Source: Oscillospiraceae bacterium (GTDB taxonomy: Bacteria; Bacillota; Clostridia; Oscillospirales; Oscillospiraceae). Taken from it: a DNA stretch of 64,000 nt. Location of the stretch: positions 1-64,000 of the forward strand of contig JAFQHV010000011.1 in assembly GCA_017397835.1 (NCBI GenBank). Reading direction: 5' to 3'. Position numbers and translations under genes: made by a program. Shown here in pieces: positions 25,596 to 34,400 of the stretch. Each line of letters begins with the position of its first letter. Positions within the stretch are counted from its first letter, which is position 1. The notes below the pieces were generated by a model. The model saw nothing but the letters and a program-made list of their open reading frames with translations, was not told the DNA's origin and did not search any database.

Positions 25596-27150
25596 TGGTC
25601 TTTACCTCCCGCTGCAGACCGGCGCGGATCCGCTCGATCTGTTCGGTTTTGAAGTTGAAGCTGGCCTTGTTTGCGATGAGCCGCGCGCTGATGGGCACGA
25701 TGGTCTCAAAGGCCTGCAAGTCGTTCTCCACCAAGGTCTTTCCCGTTTCCACAATGTCCACGATAACGTCGGACAGGCCCAGAATGGGGGCAATTTCGAT
25801 GGAGCCGTTCAGATTGATGATGTCGATGTCCCGGCTGCGGGATGCGTAGTACTTGCGGGCGATATTGGCGAACTTGGTGGCCACGCGCAAAGTGGACGAG
25901 GGGTCATCCGCAAAGTCGGCCTTGGCCGCCACCGCCATGCGGCACTTGCCCACGTTCAGGTCCAGCAGTTCAAATACGTCCGGCTCGTACTCCAGCAGGA
26001 TATCCTTGCCCGCCACGCCGATATCGGCCGCACCCCGCTCCACGTAGATGGCCACGTCGGAGGGTTTGACCCAGAAAAAGCGCAGGCCCAGCTCCGCATT
26101 TTCAAAAATCAGCTTGCGGTTGGGCTCCTTGATGGTGGGACAGGGGAAACCGGCCTTCTCAAACATATCGTAGACCTTCTCACCCAGACGGCCCTTGGGC
26201 AGGGCGATGTTGATAAACTGCTTATTGCCGGCAAATTCGGGTTTGCACAAAGGCTGCTCAATGGCATCGAGATAGACGGCAAAGCCGATGGCCCCGGCTT
26301 GCTTGCCCATCTTGCGCATGAGCATATCGTAGCGCCCGCCGGACAGCACCCGGGAGGTAATGCCGCTGACGAAGCCCTTGAAGATGATGGAGCTGTAGTA
26401 GCCGGTGGCGTTGACCAGGGAGAAGTCCAGCCGGATGTTTTTGCCGTAACCGATGGACTCCACATACTTACAGATGGCCTCCAGCTCGCCCACCGCCTTG
26501 GCAGACGCCTCCCGCCAGGCGTAGCTGCGGATAGCCGTCACCGCCTCGTCGGTGGTCGCGTAGGACTTCACCAAACACCGCATGACCTCCAGCTGCCGCG
26601 CGTTGCAGCAGGACTCCAACAGGCCCTCGTTCTTCTCGGTCAGGGCCTGCAGCAATTTGTCCCGCAGGGACTGGGCAACTTCATACTCTTCCATCAGGGC
26701 CTGCACAAGGCCCACGTGGGACAAGTCCAGCACGAACCCATCCCCCACGACCTCCAAACTTTTCAGCGCCAGCTCCACCACCGTAAACACGTCGGCATCG
26801 GTGATGTCGCCAATGCACTCCAGACCGGTCTGCATGATCTCCTTATAACTGCGGGAGTTGGCGGACACGCGGTAGACGTTCTCGTTGTAATAGTAGCGCT
26901 GTACGCCGCCCTCATCCACCATGTTGTTGATGATGGACAGGGTCACGTCAGGCTTCAGAGCCATGAGTTTTCCGTTGGTATCGGTAAAAGTAATGACCGA
27001 ATCGGACACCAAAAAATCCTTGTTCTTGGAGTACAGGTCATACTCCTCAAACTTGTTCATCTTAAATTGGCGGTATCCCTGCTCGGTGTACAGGCTGCGC
27101 AGAGCGAATATCACCCGCTCTTCACTTTTCAGAATGCTCTCGTCAAACAT
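25588..27150 (-). CDS. hisG: Fused HisZ-HisG ATP phosphoribosyltransferase
   Basis: A 520-residue protein joining both subunits of the short-form ATP phosphoribosyltransferase, the first and feedback-controlled step of histidine synthesis. Residues 1-300 are HisZ-like, a catalytically inactive histidyl-tRNA synthetase relative (LMALKPDVTLSIINNM, RYYYNENVYR, SGGRYDMLMRKMG). Residues about 311-520 are the short catalytic HisG (INIALPKGRLGEKVYDMF, ADIGVAGKDILLEYEPDVFE, ISARLIANKASF). The junction is near 26,230 with no stop or frameshift. It follows yerC by two bases. HisZ and HisG are usually separate proteins, so the fusion is notable. Confidence 0.94.
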   Translation of the reverse strand: MFDESILKSEERVIFALRSLYTEQGYRQFKMNKFEEYDLYSKNKDFLVSDSVITFTDTNGKLMALKPDVTLSIINNMVDEGGVQRYYYNENVYRVSANSRSYKEIMQTGLECIGDITDADVFTVVELALKSLEVVGDGFVLDLSHVGLVQALMEEYEVAQSLRDKLLQALTEKNEGLLESCCNARQLEVMRCLVKSYATTDEAVTAIRSYAWREASAKAVGELEAICKYVESIGYGKNIRLDFSLVNATGYYSSIIFKGFVSGITSRVLSGGRYDMLMRKMGKQAGAIGFAVYLDAIEQPLCKPEFAGNKQFINIALPKGRLGEKVYDMFEKAGFPCPTIKEPNRKLIFENAELGLRFFWVKPSDVAIYVERGAADIGVAGKDILLEYEPDVFELLDLNVGKCRMAVAAKADFADDPSSTLRVATKFANIARKYYASRSRDIDIINLNGSIEIAPILGLSDVIVDIVETGKTLVENDLQAFETIVPISARLIANKASFNFKTEQIERIRAGLQREVKTND

Positions 27151-27152
27151 GG

Positions 27153-27443
27153 TCAGCCCTCCTTGGCGCAGCGCTCCAGCACGGTACGGTAGCCGCCGTC
27201 GCCGTAGTTCAGGCTCTTGCTCACCCGGCAGATGGTGGCGGTGCTGGCGCCGGTCAGCTGATTGACCTCGGCATAGCGCTTGCCCTCATACAGCTTTTTC
27301 GCCACCTCCAGCCGCTGGGCAATAGCCTCGATCTCCTGAATGGTGCAAACGTCATCAAAGAACCGCTTGCACTCATCCTCCGTTTCCAGGCACAAAATGG
27401 CTTTATATAAATCGTTCGCGTATCGAATTTCGTTTTTCGGCAT
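27153..27443 (-). CDS. yerC: YerC/YecD family TrpR-related protein
   Basis: A 96-residue helical protein starting MPKNEIRYANDLYKAILCLE and containing EIEAIAQRLEVAKKLYEGKR followed by GASTATICRVSKSLNYG, a TrpR-type helix-turn-helix. The family is DNA-binding in fold but its target is mostly unassigned. The ATG has GGAGGG upstream. It is the first gene after the his promoter and directly precedes hisZG, so it is a candidate regulator of histidine synthesis. That role is inferred from position only. Confidence 0.92.
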   Translation of the reverse strand: MPKNEIRYANDLYKAILCLETEDECKRFFDDVCTIQEIEAIAQRLEVAKKLYEGKRYAEVNQLTGASTATICRVSKSLNYGDGGYRTVLERCAKEG

Positions 27444-27476
27444 GGATATACCCTCCTCACGGAAAATCACTTCATC

Positions 27477-27505
27477 AGTTTAGCACATCACTACGATAAA
27501 GTCAA
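27477..27505 (-). promoter_or_regulatory. Promoter of the yerC-his operon
   Basis: Minus strand TTGACT (27500-27505), 17-bp spacer, TAAACT (27477-27482), 34 bp before the yerC start. No his-type leader peptide or T-box was seen, so control by attenuation has no support here. Confidence 0.85.
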
Positions 27506-27585
27506 CGGCATTTCCGGCCTTTTACCACATTTGGAACAAGCGCAGACCAAGCTGCGAAAAGTCCGGTCCGTTTCGGTAAAATACC

Positions 27586-27620
27586 ACAAAAGGTCCGGAC
27601 CCGCAAAGCGGATCCGGACC
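27586..27620 (-). terminator. Terminator of the lysA-lrgAB-pyrE-radC unit
   Basis: GGTCCGGACCCGC / GCGGATCCGGACC (27592-27620) forms a long GC-rich stem, followed on the minus strand by TTTTGTGG. It is just past the radC stop. Confidence 0.85.
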
Positions 27621-27628
27621 GTCCGTTT

Positions 27629-28315
27629 TCAAATCATAGCGCTCTCCCGCATGGACACCATATCGTCATCGCAGAACACCACATGGTCCAAAAGTTCGAT
27701 GCCGATGGGCGCCAGCACCTGCTTGAGGTACTGGGTGGTAGACTGGTCCTCCCGGGAAGGCAGCGCCAGGCCGCTGACGTGGTTGTGGGCCAAAATGACC
27801 GCGCTGGCACGCAGGCTCATGGCCTCCTCCGTGATGCGGCGGGTGGTCACCTCGGCGGCGTTGACCGACCCCTCGGTGATCTTCCGGACCCCAAGCACCT
27901 TGTGCTTGCCGTCCAGACACAGCAGATAGACCATCTCGTTGCGGGCGCCGAAGAAGTAGGGTTCCAGCACCTCACGCACTTGTGCAGAGCTGTCCACAAT
28001 GCCGTCCACGCGGCTACGGCTTGCTACGTAGCGCCCGCACAGACCGGGTATCATACGCAGCAGGGTCGCGGTATGTTCCCCCACTCCCGGTACGGCGCAC
28101 AGATCCTCGATCGACGCATCCAGCACCCCGGACAGGGAGCCGAACTGCTCGATCAGCCGGTGGGCAAGGGCATTGGTGTCCCCCTGCGGGATGGCATAGA
28201 ACAACAGCAGTTCCAGTACGCGATGCTCGGGCAGAGCATCAAGGCCCCGCTGACGAAATTCCTGCTTGACCCGACTGCGATGCCCGCTATGCAGTTTTCC
28301 GTCCTGCGCTGCCAT
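27629..28315 (-). CDS. radC: RadC/YsxA family JAB-domain protein
   Basis: The 228-residue protein has an N-terminal helix-hairpin-helix-like region (DLCAVPGVGEHTATLLRM) and a C-terminal JAB/MPN metalloprotease-like domain with VILAHNHVSGLALPSREDQS, the H-x-H metal motif. RadC proteins were once linked to repair, but the JAB domain suggests an isopeptidase or nuclease-like activity that remains unsettled. It lies 15 bp downstream of pyrE and ends the transcription unit. Confidence 0.93.
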   Translation of the reverse strand: MAAQDGKLHSGHRSRVKQEFRQRGLDALPEHRVLELLLFYAIPQGDTNALAHRLIEQFGSLSGVLDASIEDLCAVPGVGEHTATLLRMIPGLCGRYVASRSRVDGIVDSSAQVREVLEPYFFGARNEMVYLLCLDGKHKVLGVRKITEGSVNAAEVTTRRITEEAMSLRASAVILAHNHVSGLALPSREDQSTTQYLKQVLAPIGIELLDHVVFCDDDMVSMRESAMI

Positions 28316-28330
28316 GGAACACCTCTTCCG

Positions 28331-29008
28331 TCAGCCGCGGGGGCCGTACTCGGCCAGATAGGCCTCCATTTTGGCCTTCATCTCGTCGTCGATGTAGACC
28401 TTGCCGTCCACGGGACGGTTGTGGAGGTATGCGATAATGTCACGCACGGTGACGATGGGGTAAACGGCGATGCCGTGGTCACGGCGCAGCTCGTCCAGAG
28501 TGGTGCAGTCGCCGGTGCCCCGCTCCATGCGGTCCACGGAGACAAACAGCGCCTTCAGATTCACGTCGGCCACGTGCTTGAACAATTCGATGGTTTCACG
28601 CACGGCGGTACCGGCGGTAACCACGTCCTCGATGATGGCGATGTCGTCGCCGTCCTGGGGCTTGTAGCCCACCATGGAGCCGCCCTCGCCGTGGTCCTTG
28701 ACCTCCTTGCGGTTGAAGCAGTAGGGCAGGTCGCGATCGTAGTTGCGGTACAGGGATGCAGCGGCGGTCACCGCCAGAGGAATGCCCTTGTAGGCGGGAC
28801 CAAACAGGGCGGTGATGCCCTGAGGGAGGTTCTCCTGAATGCAGGCGGCGTAGTAGTCGCCCAAACGGGCGGCCTGGGCACCGGTCTTGTAGTTGCCGGT
28901 GTTGATGAAGTAGGGGGTCTTGCGGCCGGACTTGGTGGTAAAGTCACCAAAGGTCAGCACACCGGAGCGCACCATAAAGGTAATAAATTCTTCCTGATAA
29001 GCAGTCAT
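28331..29008 (-). CDS. pyrE: Orotate phosphoribosyltransferase
   Basis: PyrE joins orotate to PRPP to give OMP in pyrimidine synthesis. The 225-residue protein contains KSGRKTPYFINTGNYKTG, LFGPAYKGIPLAVTAA and the PRPP-binding stretch DIAIIEDVVTAGTAVRETIE. It is placed alone among non-pyrimidine genes, 12 bp after lrgB. No pyrR attenuator was recognised in front of the unit. Confidence 0.95.
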   Translation of the reverse strand: MTAYQEEFITFMVRSGVLTFGDFTTKSGRKTPYFINTGNYKTGAQAARLGDYYAACIQENLPQGITALFGPAYKGIPLAVTAAASLYRNYDRDLPYCFNRKEVKDHGEGGSMVGYKPQDGDDIAIIEDVVTAGTAVRETIELFKHVADVNLKALFVSVDRMERGTGDCTTLDELRRDHGIAVYPIVTVRDIIAYLHNRPVDGKVYIDDEMKAKMEAYLAEYGPRG

Positions 29009-29020
29009 AACGATTCTCCT

Positions 29021-29701
29021 TTACACAAATAGTGCCAAAATACTGGAAATAATACCGCACACGCAAATGGCGATGCTGCTCATGGCGCCCTGGATCTGTC
29101 CCAGTTCCATGGCCTTGGTGGTGCCCAAAGCGTGGCTGCAGGCACCGATGCCCAACCCCTGGGCCACCGGGTCCTTGATTTTGAACAGCTTAACGAACAG
29201 CGGCGAAAACACCGCGCCGGTCAGTCCCGCCGCCAGCACGCCGGCGGAGGCAATACCCGCATCTCCGCCGTGACTTTCCGCAATGGCGATGGCAATGGCG
29301 GAGGTGCAGCTCTTCGGCATCATGGACATGGTCATCATTTGGTCTGCCTGCATCAATTTGCACAGGGCCAATACACCGAACAGACTGACCGCGCTGCCCA
29401 CAAGGCAGCCGATGAGCACCGGCAGAAAGTACTCACCCAGCACCCTGCGCTGGTTGTAGACGTTCAGCGCCAGCACCGCGGTCACGGGACCCAGCATCAT
29501 GTTGATGATGTCGCCGCCTTTGGCGAAGTCGGAATAGGGAATGCCGGTGACGGACAGGAACGTGATGATGCAGGCCACCGCGATCAGCAGGGGATTGCAC
29601 AGCACGAACTTGGTCTTTTTCTGCACCCAGCGGCCAAAGCAGAACGCCAGCACCGACAGGGTCAGCCCGAACATGGGGGTAGCGGCCAGAGTCTTAAGCA
29701 T
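29021..29701 (-). CDS. lrgB: LrgB family membrane protein
   Basis: The 226-residue polytopic protein carries the LrgB/CidB motif region MMLGPVTAVLALNVYNQRRV, then MMPKSCTSAIAIAIAES and GACSHALGTTKAMELGQIQGA. LrgAB was described as modulating autolysis; in Bacillus the equivalent pair PftAB imports pyruvate. It overlaps lrgA by eight bases, and the pair should function together in the membrane. Confidence 0.92.
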   Translation of the reverse strand: MLKTLAATPMFGLTLSVLAFCFGRWVQKKTKFVLCNPLLIAVACIITFLSVTGIPYSDFAKGGDIINMMLGPVTAVLALNVYNQRRVLGEYFLPVLIGCLVGSAVSLFGVLALCKLMQADQMMTMSMMPKSCTSAIAIAIAESHGGDAGIASAGVLAAGLTGAVFSPLFVKLFKIKDPVAQGLGIGACSHALGTTKAMELGQIQGAMSSIAICVCGIISSILALFV

Positions 29702-30065
29702 CGCGGCCCGCCCCCTTTCTGCGCTGCAGCTTCAGCACCAGCTGCACCGTCCACGCCGTGACCAAAAACACCACCGGGGTGGTGGCCACGCAAATCAGCA
29801 AAAAGGGCACCAAATACGGTTTTATGTAAACAAACCGCTGCATCACGCTGGTACAGGCCGGCACGAAGGCAAGGGCCATATTGGCCAGCATCACCTTGGA
29901 AACGCCCTCGATGTGCCGGGGCTTGACCACCCGGGTCAGCAGCAGGCCTGCCAGCAAGATCATGGCGATGACACTGGCGGGGAACTTCACCGGCAGAACA
30001 GCCGCGATTCCTTCTCCCGCAAGGCATACGCCGAAAATCAGCGCGATCTGACCGACAACGTTCAT
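29694..30065 (-). CDS. lrgA: LrgA/CidA family holin-like protein
   Basis: A 123-residue protein with four hydrophobic segments and the LrgA motif around KFPASVIAMILLAGLLLTR. I chose the ATG at 30063-30065 because GGAG is eight bases upstream; the GTG two codons earlier is too close to it. It lies 12 bp after lysA and overlaps lrgB. The pair may transport pyruvate or modulate cell-wall hydrolysis, by analogy only. Confidence 0.88.
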   Translation of the reverse strand: MNVVGQIALIFGVCLAGEGIAAVLPVKFPASVIAMILLAGLLLTRVVKPRHIEGVSKVMLANMALAFVPACTSVMQRFVYIKPYLVPFLLICVATTPVVFLVTAWTVQLVLKLQRRKGAGRDA

Positions 30066-30077
30066 CGGCACGGCTCC

Positions 30078-31337
30078 TTAATCCCAAATGGCGGTGGCGA
30101 AGTAGTCCTCCGGCACCTCGGCCCGGCGAATGAGGCGGGTGGATCCGTCGCTCTGCAGCAGGATCTCCGCCGAGCGCAGACGGCCGTTGTACTGGTAACC
30201 CATGGCGTGGCCGTGGGCGCCGGCGTCGTGGATGACCAGCAGGTCGCCCTTGTCGATCTTGGGCAGCATACGGTCCACGGCGAACTTGTCGCAGTTTTCG
30301 CACAGGGCGCCGGTCACGTCGTACTTGTGGTCACAGGGTTCGTTCTCCTTACCCATGACGGTGATGTGGTGATAGGCGCCGTAGATGGCAGGTCGCATCA
30401 AGTTGGCCGCGCAGGCGTCCACACCGATGTACTCCTTGTAGGTGTGCTTTTCGTGGGTGGCCCGGGTGACCAGCACGCCGTAGGGAGCCAGCATAAAGCG
30501 GCCCAGCTCGGTGCAGATGGACACGTCGCCCATCCCGGCAGGGATCAGCACTTCCTCATACGCCTTCCGCACGCCCTCACCGATGACGGCGATGTCGTTC
30601 TCGGTCTGCTCGGGCTTATAGGGCACACCCACGCCGCCGGACAGGTTGATGAAGGTGATGTGGCAGCCGGTTTCCTCCTTCAGCTCCACAGCCAGCTGGA
30701 ACAGGATGCGGGCCAGGGCGGGATAATAGTCGTTGGACAGGGTGTTGGAGGCAAGGAAGGCGTGGATGCCGAACTCCTCAGCCCCCAGCTCCTTCATGCG
30801 CTTGTAGGCCTCGGAGATCTGCTCACGGGTCATGCCGTACTTGGCGTCGCCGGGGTTGTCCATGACCTGAAAGCCCTCTTTACTCTCGCCCAGGGTAAAC
30901 ACACCACCGGGATTGTAGCGGCAGCAGACCTTCTTGGGGATATAGCCGATGGTGTCCTTCAAAAAGTCGATGTGGGTGATATCGTCCAGATTGATGGTAG
31001 CGCCCAGCTCGGCAGCCAGCTTGAACTCCTCGGCAGGGGTGTCGTTGGAGGAGAACATGATCTCCCCGCCCTTGAAGCCGCAGCGGTCGGACATGATAAG
31101 CTCGGTCAGGGAGGAGCAGTCGGTGCCGCAGCCCTCCTCATGCAGGATTTTCAAAATCTGAGGGTTGGGGGTGGCCTTGACGGCGAAGTACTCCTTAAAG
31201 CCGGGGTTCCAGGCAAAGGCGGCGTTCAGCCGGCGGGCGTTTTCCCGGATGCCCTGCTCGTCGTAGAGGTAAAACGGGGTGGGATAATCAGCGGCAATGG
31301 CCTCCAGCTGAGCCTTGTTCACAAAGGTCTTTTTCAT
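30078..31337 (-). CDS. lysA: Diaminopimelate decarboxylase
   Basis: LysA decarboxylates meso-diaminopimelate to lysine. The 419-residue alanine-racemase-fold enzyme has a PLP lysine in EYFAVKATPNPQIL, INLSGGVGVPYKP, TELGRFMLAPYGVLV and GALCENCDKFA, the last giving the active-site Cys region. The ATG at 31335-31337 has AAGGAG upstream; a nine-codon-longer frame has none. It heads lysA-lrgA-lrgB-pyrE-radC. Confidence 0.93.
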   Translation of the reverse strand: MKKTFVNKAQLEAIAADYPTPFYLYDEQGIRENARRLNAAFAWNPGFKEYFAVKATPNPQILKILHEEGCGTDCSSLTELIMSDRCGFKGGEIMFSSNDTPAEEFKLAAELGATINLDDITHIDFLKDTIGYIPKKVCCRYNPGGVFTLGESKEGFQVMDNPGDAKYGMTREQISEAYKRMKELGAEEFGIHAFLASNTLSNDYYPALARILFQLAVELKEETGCHITFINLSGGVGVPYKPEQTENDIAVIGEGVRKAYEEVLIPAGMGDVSICTELGRFMLAPYGVLVTRATHEKHTYKEYIGVDACAANLMRPAIYGAYHHITVMGKENEPCDHKYDVTGALCENCDKFAVDRMLPKIDKGDLLVIHDAGAHGHAMGYQYNGRLRSAEILLQSDGSTRLIRRAEVPEDYFATAIWD

Positions 31338-31379
31338 GACATTCAACTCCTTGGTGCAATTCAAGACAGATTAAAAATA

Positions 31380-31408
31380 ATAATATCCGCTTTAGCCTGA
31401 ATTGTCAA
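31380..31408 (-). promoter_or_regulatory. Promoter of the lysA unit
   Basis: Minus strand TTGACA (31403-31408), 17-bp spacer, TATTAT (31380-31385), about 40 bp before lysA. No lysine riboswitch motif was seen in this short leader. Confidence 0.87.
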
Positions 31409-31438
31409 TGTTTCGCGAGCAGAAAGCACATAAAAGCA

Positions 31439-31470
31439 CACCCCCGCGGTCCAGTGGACCACGGGGGTGG
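31439..31470 (-). terminator. Terminator after the large secreted protein gene
   Basis: A near-perfect stem CACCCCCG-GGTCC / GGACC-CGGGGGTG with a three-base loop lies 20 bp past the stop codon. The trailing T-run on the minus strand is short (CTTTTA). Confidence 0.7.
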
Positions 31471-31489
31471 ACGCATGAATGCACCCTGT

Positions 31490-34400
31490 TCACTTATCAG
31501 TAGGAATCCAGTTCCAGCGGCAAATTTCGACCTGTTTGCCATTGACTATGATAGTCTTCGCCACATCCGTCTTATAAATGACGTTCACCGGCGGAATTTC
31601 GACAAAAACAGCCGTAACCACATGATTGCCGGTAATCGTAAACCGGTTCCCTCCAATCGGCACGCCGTCAACAAGGACCCGTTTCAGCATACATCCTGGA
31701 TTAGATGCCACCTCAAGGGTAACAACCTCTCCAACGTGTCCGCTTGTCTTGTCCGCAACAACCGTGCCATTGGCAATAAAACCTACCGTAACCGTATGGA
31801 CCTCCTGCACGAAAATCGCACTCACCACATGGTCGCCGGTAATGGCAAACGTATTGCCCACGATTGTCTGACCATCAACCAAAATTTCTTTCAGCACATA
31901 GTTTTCCGCAGGAACAGCGGTAACCGTGACAATTGCGCCAGCCGTGCCGCTGACCTTATCCACCATCACTGTGCCGTTGGCAGCCCCTTCTGCACCGATG
32001 GTATAAATGATCGGCTCAAAGACCGCGCTCACTATATGATCGCCGGTAATGACAAACGTGTTGCCCTCGATTGCCAGACCATCAACCAGGATTTCTTTCA
32101 GTTCATAACCCATGGTCGGTGTGGCCGTAACCGTCACGACTTCGCCCGCGGCGCCACCAATCTTGTCCACCGTTATGGTTCCGCCCTCTGTTTCCGCTGC
32201 GTTAACCGTGTATAACTGCTCTTTGTACCGATACAATGTGGCGCTCTCATACTCATCGCAGCTTGCCGGCAACGAATCCGCCCAGTTCAGTGGGTTGGTA
32301 TCTGCGCTCCAGTCATTCCATTTCCAGTACTGACGGGTGGTGGTAATGGGACGGGTTCGGTAGACTGTCCGAGTATACACACACTCGCTTTCACTCATAT
32401 ACCCGGCATCAACGGCGCCCTGTCCGGCATATTTCGTTCCGGTGGCCGCTTTGGTACCCCTAACCTTGATCCATTTGCTGATCAAGTGCGTTTTTTCCAC
32501 TCCGTTCATATCTGTAGTGACATTCGTGGTGCTATCCCCCCACAGATCAATATTGTCATAGTTTTTGTAGAACGGTAACTCGTTGTCCACCCAAATCTCA
32601 GCAAATTTAGGGTTGGTCAAATCTGTAGCATGCGTATATGGATTTCGATCGCTATCGGAATAAAACGCAAAATAGTGATATTGCGTCTTTGTTTCCACAT
32701 CAAGCACTGCCGATTTGGCCGCATAGTTTGTCGACCACAGGCTCCATGTCGGGCCGTATTGCACCGTATCTCCACCATACTGTATCCACGGTGCCGCAAG
32801 GGTCGCGTTCGTAGTGGTCTTCCACTGCTTGCTGCGGTAGCGGTACACCGTTTTGCTCTCTACAACCGCCGCATCCGCAGGCGGCGCACTGGTACTCCAA
32901 TCGGAAAACTCTGTGGCATCCAGTATCTCCCAAGTAATCGAGCCGCCGTAGTTTTGCCGAACAGCCGAGGTCCAAGAGGAATTTTTTACCGAATAAAATG
33001 CAACCACCGTCAAGTCCTTAAAAGCATTGGAATCAAAGGTCGGCGCTTCTCCGGTAAAGGTAATGGTTTCAATTCCACTGTTATTAAACGCTCGCCATCC
33101 TATGCTTGTAACATTTCGGGGGATGGTAATGCTCTTAAGTGCTAAACAATCGCCAAAGGCAAATTCACCTATGGCGGTAACACCCTCCGGAATCGTGATC
33201 GATTCCAAATTTTCGCAACTTAAAAATGTCTCGCTTTCGATCTGCGTAACAGCGTTTGGCAACTTTACCTGTTTCAGTCCGGTGCAACCAGAAAATGCCC
33301 CGTTGGAAATCTGCGTCACGCTGTCCGCAAGCTGTACCGACACCAAATTGCTACACCCGCAGAACGCAAAAGAGCCAACAGAGGTAACACCAGATTCCAC
33401 CACCACCGTTTGGATGGATGTGCGATACTCATACCAGGGCGGGCAGTTGGCTGCATTGTTATAATTATACATATTCCCGCCGCCGCTAACAGTAAGCGTT
33501 CCCCCGCCCAGTTCCCAGGTCAGTCCGTCACCGCAGGTCCCGGTGCGTTTAAGCGGCTGGGTCTGTCCATCCCGATAGGAATGGCCGCAAGCTGTACAGG
33601 TATGGGTGGTATACCCGCCCAAAGCATACGTCGGCTCGGTAACAACACTTTGATAGCTGTGACCGACGGCCGCCACCAATTCCGTCCTTGTGGTGCTGCA
33701 ACGGGTGCAGGTGTAGGTCTTCACTCCCACTGTGGTACAGCCGGCTGCTGTGGTTATGTTTCCATCGTTCCAGCTGTGCCCCAGCGCCGCCGTTGCATTC
33801 CCGGTGTAGCTGTGACTACAGGTGCAGGTATAGGTGGTATAGCCACCTGCCGTGCAGGTAGGTGCCGTAACGGATTGATTATAAGAGTGCACGTGAACAC
33901 ACTGCGCGCAAGAAGAAACGGTCTCATATGCACCGGTATATCTGTATTCTCCGCAATAACATTTTTGGTACCATTTGTGCGGGTGTGCCGCCTCATACCC
34001 CGTAACGTACTCATAATGATGCACATGTTCATCCTTGCGCAGGGTTTCTTTGGGGGTAACAACAAAACTGTATGGGTCGTTCTTCAGCCTATTTATCAGC
34101 GCTGTTTTCGTCTGCGAACGAGAAAACGAGATTACACAATTCCGTCCTTGTTTACTGGCTATGCATCCACATCCGCCATGATTGCATTCAGCGTAGTATA
34201 ACATATCGCCTTCCACCTTGTAGATGACAAAGCTGTGCCAGTTCACGTAATCGCGCACAAGGTCTCCAGCTTTGAACTCATGCCCTGCAATTTCATCCCC
34301 CACTTTAAGTTCAAAAAGGTTGGTATCATATGTTCCGTAAATCATGTACATCAAATAGTCCGCAAACCCCGAGCATTGTGTTCCTCCTGTATGCCCTCTG

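Noticed and set aside
29541..31400. 619-codon plus-strand open frame opposite lysA and lrgAB
   Set aside because: Covers three genes read on the other strand and lacks a ribosome site or motif.
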